Of a DNA stretch of 47,049 nt, positions 18,404 to 26,887 are shown piece after piece (positions within the stretch are counted from its first letter, which is position 1; every line of letters begins with the position of its first letter). The notes under the pieces are model-generated. The model made no database searches and was not told where the DNA came from. It was given only the letters and a program-made list of their open reading frames with translations. Made by a program: the position numbers and the translations under genes. This DNA is from an uncultured beta proteobacterium (GTDB taxonomy: Bacteria > Pseudomonadota > Gammaproteobacteria > Burkholderiales > Burkholderiaceae_C), in the NCBI GenBank assembly GCA_903905735.1, contig CAIVHU010000127.1, forward strand, positions 1 to 47,049. The letters run 5' to 3'.

Positions 18404-19369
18404 ATGCCTGCCCTGCCCCGCCTAACCTGGCCGCTGCTCCTGCTGGCCGCCACCCTGCTGGCTGCCTGTAGCGACAAGCCCGTGGCGGGCTGGTCCGGGT
18501 ACGCCGAAGGCGATTATTTGTATATCGCAGCACCCATCGCGGGTCGCCTCGACACGCTGGCGGTGCAGGCGGGCCAGCAAGTCAAAAAAGACACGCCACT
18601 GTTTGCCCTGGACGACGAGGCCGAGCGCGACGCGCAGTTGCAGGCCGCCGCCCTCCAATACGCTGCGCAAGCCCAGGCTGCGGACACTACCAAAGGCCGT
18701 CGAGCCGACGAACTGGCCGTCACTCAGGCCCAAGTCCGGCAGGCACAAGCGGCGGTGACACTGACCCAGAACGATCTGACACGCCAGCAACAGCTCGCCA
18801 CCCAGGGGTTTGTGGCACCCGCGCGGGTGACCGACGCGCAAACCGCGCTGCAACAGGCACAGGCCGGGTTGGCGCAAGCCACCGCCGCGCTGCGAGTGGC
18901 GCACCTGCCCGCCCGCGAGGACGAACGCACGGCAGCGCAAGCCAGCGCCACAGCCGCCAGCGCTGCCGTGCAGCAAGCCCAGTGGCGCACCGGGCAAAAG
19001 CAGCAGACATCGCCAGCCGACGCCACTGTCGCCGAGATTTTTTACCGACCGGGTGAATTCGTGGGTGCTGGCCAGCCCGTCCTCTCATTGCTGCCGCCGG
19101 GCAATGTGAAGGCGCGCTTTTTTGTCCCCGAGGCGGCACTGCCCAGCGTTGCGGCTGGTCAAACGGTACGCATCAGTTGCGACGGTTGCGGCGCGGCCTT
19201 CACGGCGCGCATCACGCGCGTGGCGACGCAGGCCGAGTTCACGCCGCCGGTGATTTACTCCAACGCCCAGCGCGCCAAGATGATGTTTATGGTCGAAGCC
19301 CTGCCCGACCAGCCGGGCCAGCTGCACCCCGGCCAGCCCCTGGATGTGCAGCCGGCAGCCGGCCAATAA
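18404..19369 (+). CDS. HlyD-family membrane fusion lipoprotein of an ABC exporter
   Basis: Periplasmic adaptor that links an inner-membrane ABC exporter to the outer membrane. The preferred ATG (18404) gives PALPRLTWPLLLLAATLLAAC, a lipoprotein signal with lipobox LAAC; an earlier in-frame start at 18353 would overlap the terminator. The biotinyl-lipoyl half-domains are seen in YIAAPIAGRLDTLAVQAGQQV and in ATVAEIFYRPGEFVGAGQPVLSL, separated by about 120 residues of alanine/glutamine-rich coiled coil. About 321 residues, YhiI/YbhG-like. It is 6 nt before the ATPase gene. Confidence 0.88.
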   Translation: MPALPRLTWPLLLLAATLLAACSDKPVAGWSGYAEGDYLYIAAPIAGRLDTLAVQAGQQVKKDTPLFALDDEAERDAQLQAAALQYAAQAQAADTTKGRRADELAVTQAQVRQAQAAVTLTQNDLTRQQQLATQGFVAPARVTDAQTALQQAQAGLAQATAALRVAHLPAREDERTAAQASATAASAAVQQAQWRTGQKQQTSPADATVAEIFYRPGEFVGAGQPVLSLLPPGNVKARFFVPEAALPSVAAGQTVRISCDGCGAAFTARITRVATQAEFTPPVIYSNAQRAKMMFMVEALPDQPGQLHPGQPLDVQPAAGQ

Positions 19370-19375
19370 GTCGCC

Positions 19376-20326
19376 ATGTCCGAACTGGCCATAAACATCC
19401 AGGGCCTGTCCAAAATTTATGGCAGCCGGACCGTGGTGGACAACGTGGACCTGCAGGTGGGCCAGGGCCGGATTTGCGGCTTTCTGGGCCCCAACGGCAG
19501 CGGCAAGACCACCACCATCCGCATGTTGTGCGGGCTGCTGGAGCCTGATGCGGGCAGCGGCACCTGCCTGGGGCTGGACATCCGCACCCAGTCTGCCCTG
19601 ATCAAACGCCAGGCCGGTTACATGACGCAAAAGTTCGGCCTGTATGACGACCTGTCGATCCGCGAAAACCTTGACTTTGTGGGGCGCCTGTTTGAGCTGC
19701 CCCAGCGCCGTGAGGCGGTTGATCAGGCGCTGGAACGTCTGGGCCTGCAAGCGCGCCAGCGGCAACTGGCCGGTACCTTGTCAGGCGGCTGGAAGCAGCG
19801 CCTGGCGCTGGCCGCCTGTCTGATCCATCAGCCCCGCCTGCTGTTGCTCGATGAGCCTACCGCTGGCGTCGACCCGATGGCGCGGCGTGATTTCTGGGAC
19901 CAGATCCACGCCCTGGCCCTGGAGGGCATCACCGTGCTGGTGTCCACCCACTACATGGACGAGGCCGAGCGCTGCCACGAACTGGTCTACATTGCCTACG
20001 GCAAGATTCTGGCGCGCGGCACGGTTGAAGACATCATCAAATCGTCGAAGCTGCTGGTCTGGAGCGTGCGCGGCCCGGATGTGGCGACCATCATTGATCC
20101 GCTCAAGAAAGCGCCGGGCGTGCTCAGTGTGACGGCTTTCGGCAACGCGGTGCATGTGGCCGGGCTGGATGGGGAAGCGGTGTTGCGCGCGCTGCATGGA
20201 CTGAACCACGCGGCTGATCTTCACATCTCGGCCGAGCCACCGAATCTGGAAGACGTGTTCATCAGCCTGATGAGCAACGCGCAGGACAATTTTGACAACA
20301 CCCCAACAAAGCGAGGCAAATCATGA
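19376..20326 (+). CDS. ABC-2 type exporter ATPase
   Basis: Powers the exporter. Walker A is GPNGSGKTT, the signature LSGGWKQRLALAACLIHQP, Walker B LLLLDEPTAGVDP, and the switch histidine is in STHYMDEAERC. At 316 residues it has one nucleotide-binding domain plus a C-terminal DUF4162-like tail, unlike YbhF or RbbA, which carry two. It overlaps the permease start by 4 nt. The substrate is unknown; drugs or toxic organics are typical for this class. Confidence 0.93.
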   Translation: MSELAINIQGLSKIYGSRTVVDNVDLQVGQGRICGFLGPNGSGKTTTIRMLCGLLEPDAGSGTCLGLDIRTQSALIKRQAGYMTQKFGLYDDLSIRENLDFVGRLFELPQRREAVDQALERLGLQARQRQLAGTLSGGWKQRLALAACLIHQPRLLLLDEPTAGVDPMARRDFWDQIHALALEGITVLVSTHYMDEAERCHELVYIAYGKILARGTVEDIIKSSKLLVWSVRGPDVATIIDPLKKAPGVLSVTAFGNAVHVAGLDGEAVLRALHGLNHAADLHISAEPPNLEDVFISLMSNAQDNFDNTPTKRGKS

Positions 20327-21456
20327 GCGGGTTCTCCTGGCGGCGCGCGCTGGCGGTGTTCATCAAGGAATTCCAGCAGATGATGCGTGACCGGCTGACC
20401 TTTGCCATGGCGGTGGGCATCCCGATCCTGCAGTTGGTGCTGTTCGGCTATGCCATCAACACCGACCCCAAGGGTCTTCCGACAGCCATCGTCAGCACCG
20501 ACACCGGCACCATGTCACGCAGCATCGCCAGCGCCTTGCAGCATACCGGCTATTTTCGGGTGGCGTACAGCGGCGAAAGCGAGTCCCGCGCGCAGACGTT
20601 GCTGGAAGGCGGCCAGGTGCAATTCATGATCGTCATCCCGCCCAATTTCTCGCAACAGCTGGTGCGCGGCAATCGCCCGGCGTTGTTGGTGGCGGTGGAT
20701 GCCACCGACCCGTCTGCCTCGGGCAATGCCATTGCCGCGCTGAGCACCGTGGCCACGCAGGCGCTGCAGCACGATCTGGTCGGCCCGCTGAGCGCGCTGC
20801 AGCCCGGGCCAGCGCCTTTTGAGATTCGCATCCACCGCCGCTACAACCCCGAAGGCCTGTCGCGCTACAACATCGTGCCTGGGCTGATCGGCACCATTCT
20901 GACCATGACGATGGTGATGCTCACCAGTCTGGGCATGACGCGCGAACGCGAGCGTGGCACCATGGAAAACCTGCTGGCCACGCCGGTGCGACCGTCCGAA
21001 GTGATGGTCGGCAAGATCCTGCCCTATGTGGTGCTGGGTTATCTGCAACTGAGCGTGATCATGGCGGCAGCGTTTTCGCTGTTCGAGGTGCCGATGGAGG
21101 GCAGTTTTGCGCTGCTGATGGCGATGATCGGTGCCTTTATGGTGGCCAACCTGGGGGTCGGCTTCACTTTTTCGACGATTGCCCGCAACCAGTTGCAGGC
21201 GATGCAGATGACGTTTTTCTTCTTTTTGCCGTCCATTCTGCTGTCAGGCTTCATGTTTCCGTTTCGCGCCATGCCGGTGTGGGCGCAGTATCTGGGCGAG
21301 GTGCTGCCGCTGACCCACTTTTTGCGCATCGTGCGTGGCATTTTGCTCAAGGGCAACACCGCCACCGAGCTGCTGCCAGAACTGTGGCCGATGCTGATTT
21401 TTCTGGGCGTGGCGGGGGTGATTGCGCTCAAACGCTATCGGCAGACGCTGGATTGA
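20323..21456 (+). CDS. ABC-2 type exporter permease
   Basis: Membrane component with an N-terminal helix (MAVGIPILQLVLFGYAI), a large periplasmic domain (about residues 50-170) and a C-terminal cluster of five helices, including VPGLIGTILTMTMVMLTSLG, MTRERERGTMENLLATPVRP (the ABC-2 coupling motif) and FFFLPSILLSGFMFPF. Its 377 residues resemble YbhR/YbhS/YhhJ. Many such operons encode two permeases; only one is here, so it may act as a homodimer. Ends just before a double hairpin. Confidence 0.92.
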   Translation: MSGFSWRRALAVFIKEFQQMMRDRLTFAMAVGIPILQLVLFGYAINTDPKGLPTAIVSTDTGTMSRSIASALQHTGYFRVAYSGESESRAQTLLEGGQVQFMIVIPPNFSQQLVRGNRPALLVAVDATDPSASGNAIAALSTVATQALQHDLVGPLSALQPGPAPFEIRIHRRYNPEGLSRYNIVPGLIGTILTMTMVMLTSLGMTRERERGTMENLLATPVRPSEVMVGKILPYVVLGYLQLSVIMAAAFSLFEVPMEGSFALLMAMIGAFMVANLGVGFTFSTIARNQLQAMQMTFFFFLPSILLSGFMFPFRAMPVWAQYLGEVLPLTHFLRIVRGILLKGNTATELLPELWPMLIFLGVAGVIALKRYRQTLD

Positions 21457-21462
21457 TGTTGC

Positions 21463-21516
21463 CGGGTTTCAGGTGACACGCTGAAACCCGCCAGGCAAGC
21501 CCTCTGGGCGGCCTGG
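21463..21516. terminator. Double hairpin between convergent genes
   Basis: First stem: CGGGTTTCAG (21463-21472) and its exact complement at 21481-21490 with an 8-nt loop. Second stem: CCAGGC (21491-21496) and GCCTGG (21511-21516) with an inner CCC/GGG. No T run follows, but the position between convergent stops (21456 and 21528) fits a bidirectional terminator or transcript-end stabiliser. Confidence 0.6.
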
Positions 21517-21527
21517 CTAGCCGCTGC

Positions 21528-22277
21528 TCAACTTTTAACAAGCCAGCCCAGCGCCATCAGCGCGCCAATCATCACTGGTTGGTGCAGCATGTAGTAGCTC
21601 AGGCTCCAGCGACCCAGTATGGCCAATGGTTTGAAAGCCGGTGCCACCGTCCGGCGCAGTAAATCCGGGCGCGCACGCATCAGCCAGCCACCAGCCGCCA
21701 CGCCCCACCACATCACACCCAGCCAGGGAACCAGCGGCACGTAATCTTCGGTCACCGGCTTGTGCGTGATCCAGCCGATCCAGTTCAACGTCGGCGCATT
21801 GAAATAGATGGCAAATTGGCCTCCAGCCCAGGTATCCAAAGCGCTAGCAGCTATGAATTTGGATGCAAACGCCAGTGCACCTGCCAGCCACAACCAGCGC
21901 CCCCAACCCACTGTGAGGCGCGCCACGATCAGCATCAGCGCCATGCCGTGCAACACCCCGAAGTAGATGAAGGTTTGCGGGTACATCCACCAAGACCCCA
22001 ACGTGACTAACACCGCGCAGCCCGCAATCTGCGCCCAGCGCCGCCAGAACCTTGGCCAGCTCTGCCCCTGCGCCACGGCCACCGCCTGTCCCATACCCGC
22101 ACAGAACAGGAACAAGCTGACGATCAGCGTGCGCTGCACCGTCCAGAGTGGGTCGTTGTAAAAATTCTGGTGGATGTAGCCAAAGTGGTTCAGATCGAAG
22201 CTGAAGTGAAACAGCGTCATCCAGACCATGGCCAAGCCGCGCAGGGCATCCAGGGTGTCAAGGCGGGTGGCTTTCAT
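21528..22277 (-). CDS. DUF1624 / heparan-alpha-glucosaminide N-acetyltransferase-like membrane protein
   Basis: A membrane acyltransferase-like protein; the actual substrate in bacteria is unknown. RLDTLDALRGLAMVWMTLFHF at the N-terminus is the typical start, with the conserved arginine and histidine; about seven hydrophobic helices follow, ending in SLSYYMLHQPVMIGALMALGW. I prefer the ATG at 22277 (about 249 residues) to the TTG six codons upstream. The peptide FIAASALDTWAGGQFAIYF is encoded by a 41-bp element copy. It is divergent from rlhA, with an 81-nt gap. Confidence 0.82.
   Translation of the reverse strand: MKATRLDTLDALRGLAMVWMTLFHFSFDLNHFGYIHQNFYNDPLWTVQRTLIVSLFLFCAGMGQAVAVAQGQSWPRFWRRWAQIAGCAVLVTLGSWWMYPQTFIYFGVLHGMALMLIVARLTVGWGRWLWLAGALAFASKFIAASALDTWAGGQFAIYFNAPTLNWIGWITHKPVTEDYVPLVPWLGVMWWGVAAGGWLMRARPDLLRRTVAPAFKPLAILGRWSLSYYMLHQPVMIGALMALGWLVKS
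21811..21858 (-). repeat. 41-bp dispersed element inside the DUF1624 gene
   Basis: Minus strand: left arm TAGCTGCTAGCGCTT (the consensus), 7 nt, right arm CTGGGCTGGAGGCC, then AATTT. Sense frame, encoding FIAASALDTWAGGQF. One of the best matches in the window. Confidence 0.85.
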
Positions 22278-22358
22278 GCCCCGCAGTGTACGCAAGCGCC
22301 TGGGCTGACGACGTTGTCAACCCTGGGGTTTTGGCGCATCCAACGATAATCCAGTCCC

Positions 22359-24398
22359 ATGTCCCTCCTGCCCCACCAACTTGAACTGTTAGCCCCGGCG
22401 CGTGATGCGGCCATTGGCATCGAAGCCGTCAACCACGGGGCCGATGCCGTGTATATCGGCGGGCCGGGCTTTGGCGCGCGCTCAAGCGCTGACAATTCTG
22501 TAGCAGACATCGCCCGGCTGGTGGCGCATGCACACCGTTTCAACAGCCGGATTTTTGTCACGCTCAACACCATCCTGCGCGACGACGAACTGGAGCACGC
22601 GCGCAAGCTGGCCTGGCAGTTGTATGAGACCGGGGTGGACGCGCTGATCATCCAGGACATGGGCCTGCTCGACAGCGACCTGCCACCGATCCAGCTCCAC
22701 GCCAGCACCCAGTGCGATATCCGCACGCCCGAGAAAGCGCGCTTTTTGCAGGATGTGGGCTTTTCGCAGATCGTGCTGGCGCGTGAATTGACGCTGGAGC
22801 AGATTGCCGCTGTGCACGCCGCCACCGACCCCAACCGCTGCGCCATCGAGTTTTTTGTCCACGGCGCGCTGTGCGTGGCCTACAGCGGCCAGTGTTACAT
22901 CAGCGCCGCGCACACCGGGCGCAGCGCCAACCGAGGCGAATGCAACCAGGCCTGCCGCCTGCCCTACCAGGTGATTGACGACAAGGGCCGCTTTGTGGCG
23001 CATGACAAACACGTCCTGAGCATGAAAGACAACAACCAGAGCGACAACATCGCCGCGCTGGTCGATGCCGGTGTGCGCAGCTTCAAGATCGAAGGCCGCT
23101 ACAAGGACATGGCATATGTCAAAAACATCACCGCGCATTACCGCACGCTGCTCGACGAACTGATTGAAGCGCGGCAGCACTCTGACAACCCCTTGGCGCG
23201 CGCCAGCAGTGGCCAAACCACCTTCAGCTTCACACCCGACCCCAACCAGAACTTCAACCGCGAGTTCACCGACTACTTTGTCAACGGCAGGCAAGACACG
23301 ATTGGCGCGTTTGATACGCCCAAAAACCCGGGCCAACCCATCGGCCACGTGTTGCAAACCGGCCCGAACTGGGTCGAACTCGAACTCACCAGCCGCTACA
23401 CCGAGCTGCACAACGGTGACGGCCTGTGTTACTACGATCTGCAAAAAGAACTGGTCGGGCTGGCCATCAACCGCACTGAGCTCATCAGCGCCAAAAAAGC
23501 CCGCTGGCGCGTGTTCCCCAAAGACGCACTCGACACCCTCAAAGACCTGCGCGCAGGTGTGGAAGTCAACCGCAACCGCGATGTGAACTGGCTGCGCAAG
23601 CTGAACAAAAAGTCGAGCGACAGGCGCATCAGCGTCTGGGCCAATCTGCAGGTGCTGGCGGACGCGGTGCAACTGACCCTGACTGACGAAGACGGCCACA
23701 GCGCCACCGTGCAACAGCCTTTTGCGGCCGCCAACCGTCAGCAAGCGCACGATGCGGATGTTGCGGTAGCGCAAATCCGCAGCCAGCTCAACCGTCTGGG
23801 TACTACCAACTTCATAGCTATCGGCGCAGACGTTACATGGGCTAGAGGCCGATTTGATGCCATAGTCTTACCCAGTTCCCTGCTTAACGCTTTGCGCCGC
23901 GAGGCGGTGGAACACCTGGAAGCTGAGCGCGCCGCCACCATCACCCGCCTGCCCCGCGCCACGCCGCTGGAGCCACCGGTTCCCTACCCCGAGGACACGC
24001 TGAGTTACCTGGCCAACGTGTTCAACACCAAGGCGCATGACTTCTACGCCAGACACGGCGTGAAGGTGATCGCTCTCGCCTATGAGTCGGTGCAGGAACC
24101 CGGCGAGGTCAGCCTGATGATCACCAAACACTGCGTGCGTTTTTCGCTCAGCCTGTGCCCCAAACAGGCCAAGGGCGTGACCGGCGTGCAGGGTTTTGTC
24201 AAAGCCGAGCCACTGCAACTGGTCAACGGCAAAGAGAAACTCACCCTGCGTTTTGACTGCAAACCGTGCGAGATGCACGTCATGGGCAAGATTAAGCCTG
24301 CCGTAGCCAAACAGTCACGTCAGGAGTTGCTTGATGCAAGCCACGGCGTGCCGATCACCTTTCACAAGGCGCGGCCCAAGCAGGAGTTTGGGCATTGA
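22359..24398 (+). CDS. rlhA: U32 family 23S rRNA C2501 hydroxylation protein RlhA
   Basis: U32 peptidase-family protein required for hydroxylating C2501 in 23S rRNA. The start LELLAPARDAAIGIEAVNHGADAVYIGG and the iron-sulfur/U32 core EFFVHGALCVAYSGQCYIS, NRGECNQACRLPY and VRSFKIEGRYKDMAYV are diagnostic. The 679-residue length with a long C-terminal part ending FDCKPCEMHVMGK matches RlhA (E. coli protein about 650) rather than the shorter UbiU/UbiV or TrhP. A copy of the 41-bp element encodes FIAIGADVTWARGRFDA near residue 490. GATAATCC sits 5 nt before the CATG of the start, as it does before map. Confidence 0.88.
   Translation: MSLLPHQLELLAPARDAAIGIEAVNHGADAVYIGGPGFGARSSADNSVADIARLVAHAHRFNSRIFVTLNTILRDDELEHARKLAWQLYETGVDALIIQDMGLLDSDLPPIQLHASTQCDIRTPEKARFLQDVGFSQIVLARELTLEQIAAVHAATDPNRCAIEFFVHGALCVAYSGQCYISAAHTGRSANRGECNQACRLPYQVIDDKGRFVAHDKHVLSMKDNNQSDNIAALVDAGVRSFKIEGRYKDMAYVKNITAHYRTLLDELIEARQHSDNPLARASSGQTTFSFTPDPNQNFNREFTDYFVNGRQDTIGAFDTPKNPGQPIGHVLQTGPNWVELELTSRYTELHNGDGLCYYDLQKELVGLAINRTELISAKKARWRVFPKDALDTLKDLRAGVEVNRNRDVNWLRKLNKKSSDRRISVWANLQVLADAVQLTLTDEDGHSATVQQPFAAANRQQAHDADVAVAQIRSQLNRLGTTNFIAIGADVTWARGRFDAIVLPSSLLNALRREAVEHLEAERAATITRLPRATPLEPPVPYPEDTLSYLANVFNTKAHDFYARHGVKVIALAYESVQEPGEVSLMITKHCVRFSLSLCPKQAKGVTGVQGFVKAEPLQLVNGKEKLTLRFDCKPCEMHVMGKIKPAVAKQSRQELLDASHGVPITFHKARPKQEFGH
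23811..23856 (+). repeat. 41-bp dispersed element inside rlhA
   Basis: Left arm TAGCTATCGGCGCAG, 7 nt, right arm ATGGGCTAGAGGCC, then GATTT. Sense frame, encoding FIAIGADVTWARGRF. Confidence 0.8.
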
Positions 24399-24465
24399 AC
24401 TGCGCGTTTAGCAGAGTCTTTGTTTCGCGTTGCCAAGGGCTGCACAGGTCAAAGCAGAACCGGAC

Positions 24466-25407
24466 TCAGCCCAGCGTCACCGCCTGGTTGCGCCCACGCT
24501 GCTTGGCCTGATACAGCCGCGCATCGGCCTGGCGAAACAGTGAGACCATGGCACCGTTGGCGGTGTCCATCTGGGCACCACCCGCCGAGAGGGTGACGAT
24601 GCCCCAGGCCTGGTTTTTCTCATGCACGATGGCCAGATCGCGCACCGCCTGAACGATGGCCTGCGCCAGGGCATCGAGCACCTGGGCAGACGCATCAGGC
24701 ACCACCACGGCGAATTCTTCGCCGCCGTAGCGCGCGGCAAAGGCTCCTGCCAAAATCCTGTCACCAACCATCTGGCTGACCACCAGATCAATAGCCAGCG
24801 CCACACTGCGCAAGGCATCGTCTCCGGCCTGGTGGCCGTAGTGGTCGTTGTACTTCTTGAAATTGTCAATATCCAGCATCAAAAGTCCGAATGGCCGACC
24901 CGCCTCAATGGCTTGCGCCCAGAGCAAATCTGCGCGCAAGTCCATGCTGCGGCGGTTGCACAGGCCTGTCAGGCCGTCCAGGCTGGCCAGGTCGTGCAGC
25001 TTTTTGTTGGCCGCAGACAGGCTGCGGCGCAATGCAGCGATACGGCTCATCGCTTTCATCTTGGCGTTCAAGACCGGCTCGGGCACAAACTTGCTCATGA
25101 AGTCGTCACCTCCGGCCTCGATCGCGGTGACCAGGTTTTCCACGGTGTCTGAGGAGGTCAGAAAAATGATCGGTGTCCAGGCCCATTGCTGGGTGGCTTC
25201 AAAAGCGCGGATGCGGTTGGTGGCTTCAAAGCCGTTCATCACCGGCATTTCCACATCCATCAACACCAGATCCGGGGCCGAGGTGGCAAATACCGCCAAC
25301 GCCTCCTGGCCGTTCATCGCATGCAGTACCTCGTAGCCATAGCTGGCCAGTCGCGAGGTCATCACCATTTGTACCGACTTGGCATCGTCGACCAACAAAA
25401 TCTTCAT
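24466..25407 (-). CDS. Receiver-GGDEF response regulator (diguanylate cyclase)
   Basis: Probably makes cyclic di-GMP when phosphorylated. The receiver domain (about 1-120) has the acidic pair in ILLVDDAK, the phospho-aspartate D51 in VLMDVEMPVMNG and TSSD/K switch residues. A GGDEF domain begins at DGLTGLCNRR and has FGLLMLDIDNFKKYND and RYGGEEF. The usual inhibitory RxxD site before GGEEF is replaced by LAGA, so product inhibition is probably absent. The start ATG at 25407 (MKILLVDD) is preferred to a TTG two codons earlier. No sensor kinase is adjacent; the gene is divergent from an EamA transporter. Confidence 0.92.
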   Translation of the reverse strand: MKILLVDDAKSVQMVMTSRLASYGYEVLHAMNGQEALAVFATSAPDLVLMDVEMPVMNGFEATNRIRAFEATQQWAWTPIIFLTSSDTVENLVTAIEAGGDDFMSKFVPEPVLNAKMKAMSRIAALRRSLSAANKKLHDLASLDGLTGLCNRRSMDLRADLLWAQAIEAGRPFGLLMLDIDNFKKYNDHYGHQAGDDALRSVALAIDLVVSQMVGDRILAGAFAARYGGEEFAVVVPDASAQVLDALAQAIVQAVRDLAIVHEKNQAWGIVTLSAGGAQMDTANGAMVSLFRQADARLYQAKQRGRNQAVTLG

Positions 25408-25444
25408 CGACAATCCTATTTATGGTTGTTCAATTTACCTTTAG

Positions 25445-26356
25445 ATGATAGTCACAAAGCCCAGTCATGCCTCGGCGCATCATGGCAATCTGCGCAGCAT
25501 TTCCGCCATGCTGGTGGCGGTGGGTTTTTTTGCCTTTATGGACACCGTTTTGAAGATGCTGTCCGGCCACTACCCTGCGCTACAGGTGGCGGCGCTGCGC
25601 GGCTGGGTGGCGCTGCCGCTGATCCTGGCGTGGATTCAGTGGCGCGGCACCTGGCACACGGTGTGGCGCATCCGCTGGTGGCTGCATGGCTTGCGCGGGC
25701 TGCTTGCGATTGGCATGCTAAGCCTCTTTACACTGGGTGTGAAAGAGCTGCCGCTGGCCAACACTTACACGCTGTTTTTTCTGGCCCCGCTGTTGATCAC
25801 GCTGCTGGCCTCGCCGCTGTTGGGTGAAAAAGTTCCCGCCGTGCACTGGTGGGCGCTGGGCGTAGGCATGGTCGGTGTGCTGGTGGCCTTGCGCCCAGGC
25901 ACCGATGGGCTCATGACCTGGGCCGGTCTGGCGGTGCTGGGTGCTGCGGCCTGCTATGCCCTGGCGGCGGTGCTGGCGCGCCTGTCGAGCCGCACCGATT
26001 CAAGTGAAAGTTTGATGCTGTGGATCATGGTGATTATGGCGCTGGGCGGCGGCGCGCTGGCTGCACCGAACTGGGTGGCGGTGCGCGCGAACGATGCCTG
26101 GCTGCTGGTTGCGCTGGCGGTCACGGGTTTTGGCGGGCAACTGGCCATCACCGAGGCGTTTCGCCATGGGCAGGCATCCGCCGTGGCACCGTTCGAGTAC
26201 ACCGCGCTGGCGTGGGGTCTGGGTGTGGACTGGCTCGTGTGGGACACCTTGCCCGATTTCTACACCCTGCTCGGTGGTGCCATCATTGTCGGCAGCGGCT
26301 TGTATGTGGTGCGGCATGAGAAAAAGGCTGCGGCGGCGGTGGTGGAGCGGCCTTAA
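25445..26356 (+). CDS. EamA/DMT-superfamily transporter
   Basis: Inner-membrane drug/metabolite transporter-like protein with about ten hydrophobic helices in two EamA halves: SAMLVAVGFFAFMDTVLKML, LPLANTYTLFFLAPLLITLL and LLGEKVPAVHWWALGVGMVG in the first; YALAAVLARLSSR and APFEYTALAWGLGVDWLVW in the second. 303 residues, normal. Substrate and direction cannot be told from sequence. It is 37 nt from the divergent GGDEF gene. Confidence 0.9.
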   Translation: MIVTKPSHASAHHGNLRSISAMLVAVGFFAFMDTVLKMLSGHYPALQVAALRGWVALPLILAWIQWRGTWHTVWRIRWWLHGLRGLLAIGMLSLFTLGVKELPLANTYTLFFLAPLLITLLASPLLGEKVPAVHWWALGVGMVGVLVALRPGTDGLMTWAGLAVLGAAACYALAAVLARLSSRTDSSESLMLWIMVIMALGGGALAAPNWVAVRANDAWLLVALAVTGFGGQLAITEAFRHGQASAVAPFEYTALAWGLGVDWLVWDTLPDFYTLLGGAIIVGSGLYVVRHEKKAAAAVVERP

Positions 26357-26385
26357 GCACTTTTTTGACCTCAAAAGGCCTATTT

Positions 26386-26425
26386 ACCATCCATATACCA
26401 TCCATGCAGATGGTGTTAGGATGGT
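26386..26425. promoter_or_regulatory. Four-half-site operator upstream of the RHH regulator
   Basis: ACCATC at 26386 and 26397, then GATGGT at 26409 and 26420. The half-sites start 11, 12 and 11 nt apart, so the whole 40-bp block is symmetric and each half-site lies about one helical turn from the next. It ends 3 nt before the ATG of the ribbon-helix-helix gene, the layout expected for two cooperating RHH dimers that repress their own gene. Confidence 0.75.
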
Positions 26426-26428
26426 GAC

Positions 26429-26854
26429 ATGAACCAACTGACCACTGTCGCCCCCGCCAAGGCCAAACTCGCCGAGTCTGAAAAGATCACCATCAACCTC
26501 GGCTTTGTCGATCTGGGGCAGATCGACCTGCTGGTGGCCGAAGGCTTTTACAGCAACCGCACGGATTTCATCCGCACCGCCATCCGTAATCAGCTCGGCA
26601 CGCACTCGGATGCCGTCAAGCAGGTGGTGGCGCGCAAGATGCTGGTGCTGGGCTTGCAGCATGTCAGCGCCGATGACCTGCGCGCGCTGCAGGCAGCCAG
26701 CCAGATGCTGCAACTGCGCGTGCTCGGGCTGGCCGTGATCGCCTTGGATATTACCCCCGAACTGGCCCTGGCCACCATTGAATCGATTGAAGTGCTGGGC
26801 GCCCTGCAAGCCAGCCCCGCGGTCAAGGCCGCGCTGGCGGGTCGCCTGCGCTGA
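26429..26854 (+). CDS. Ribbon-helix-helix (CopG-like) transcriptional regulator
   Basis: Probable DNA-binding regulator. Residues about 19-58 show the fold: EKITINLGFVDLGQIDLLVA, then FYSNRTDFIRTAIRNQLG. The remaining 80 residues (HVSADDLRALQAASQMLQLR, then VIALDITPELALATIESIEV) form a conserved extension not seen in antitoxin-type RHH proteins and may be an effector or oligomerisation part. The gene sits on its own symmetric operator and 33 nt before a PHB depolymerase-family esterase, so it may control polyester or storage-carbon use (inference from context). Confidence 0.85.
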   Translation: MNQLTTVAPAKAKLAESEKITINLGFVDLGQIDLLVAEGFYSNRTDFIRTAIRNQLGTHSDAVKQVVARKMLVLGLQHVSADDLRALQAASQMLQLRVLGLAVIALDITPELALATIESIEVLGALQASPAVKAALAGRLR

Positions 26855-26887
26855 GCCGAACGTCGGCCACACCATTTGAAAGTTGAT

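Noticed and set aside
24410..24460. Weak likeness to the 41-bp element between rlhA and the GGDEF gene (AAGGGCTGCACAGG)
   Set aside because: Only part of the right arm matches and the left arm is absent.
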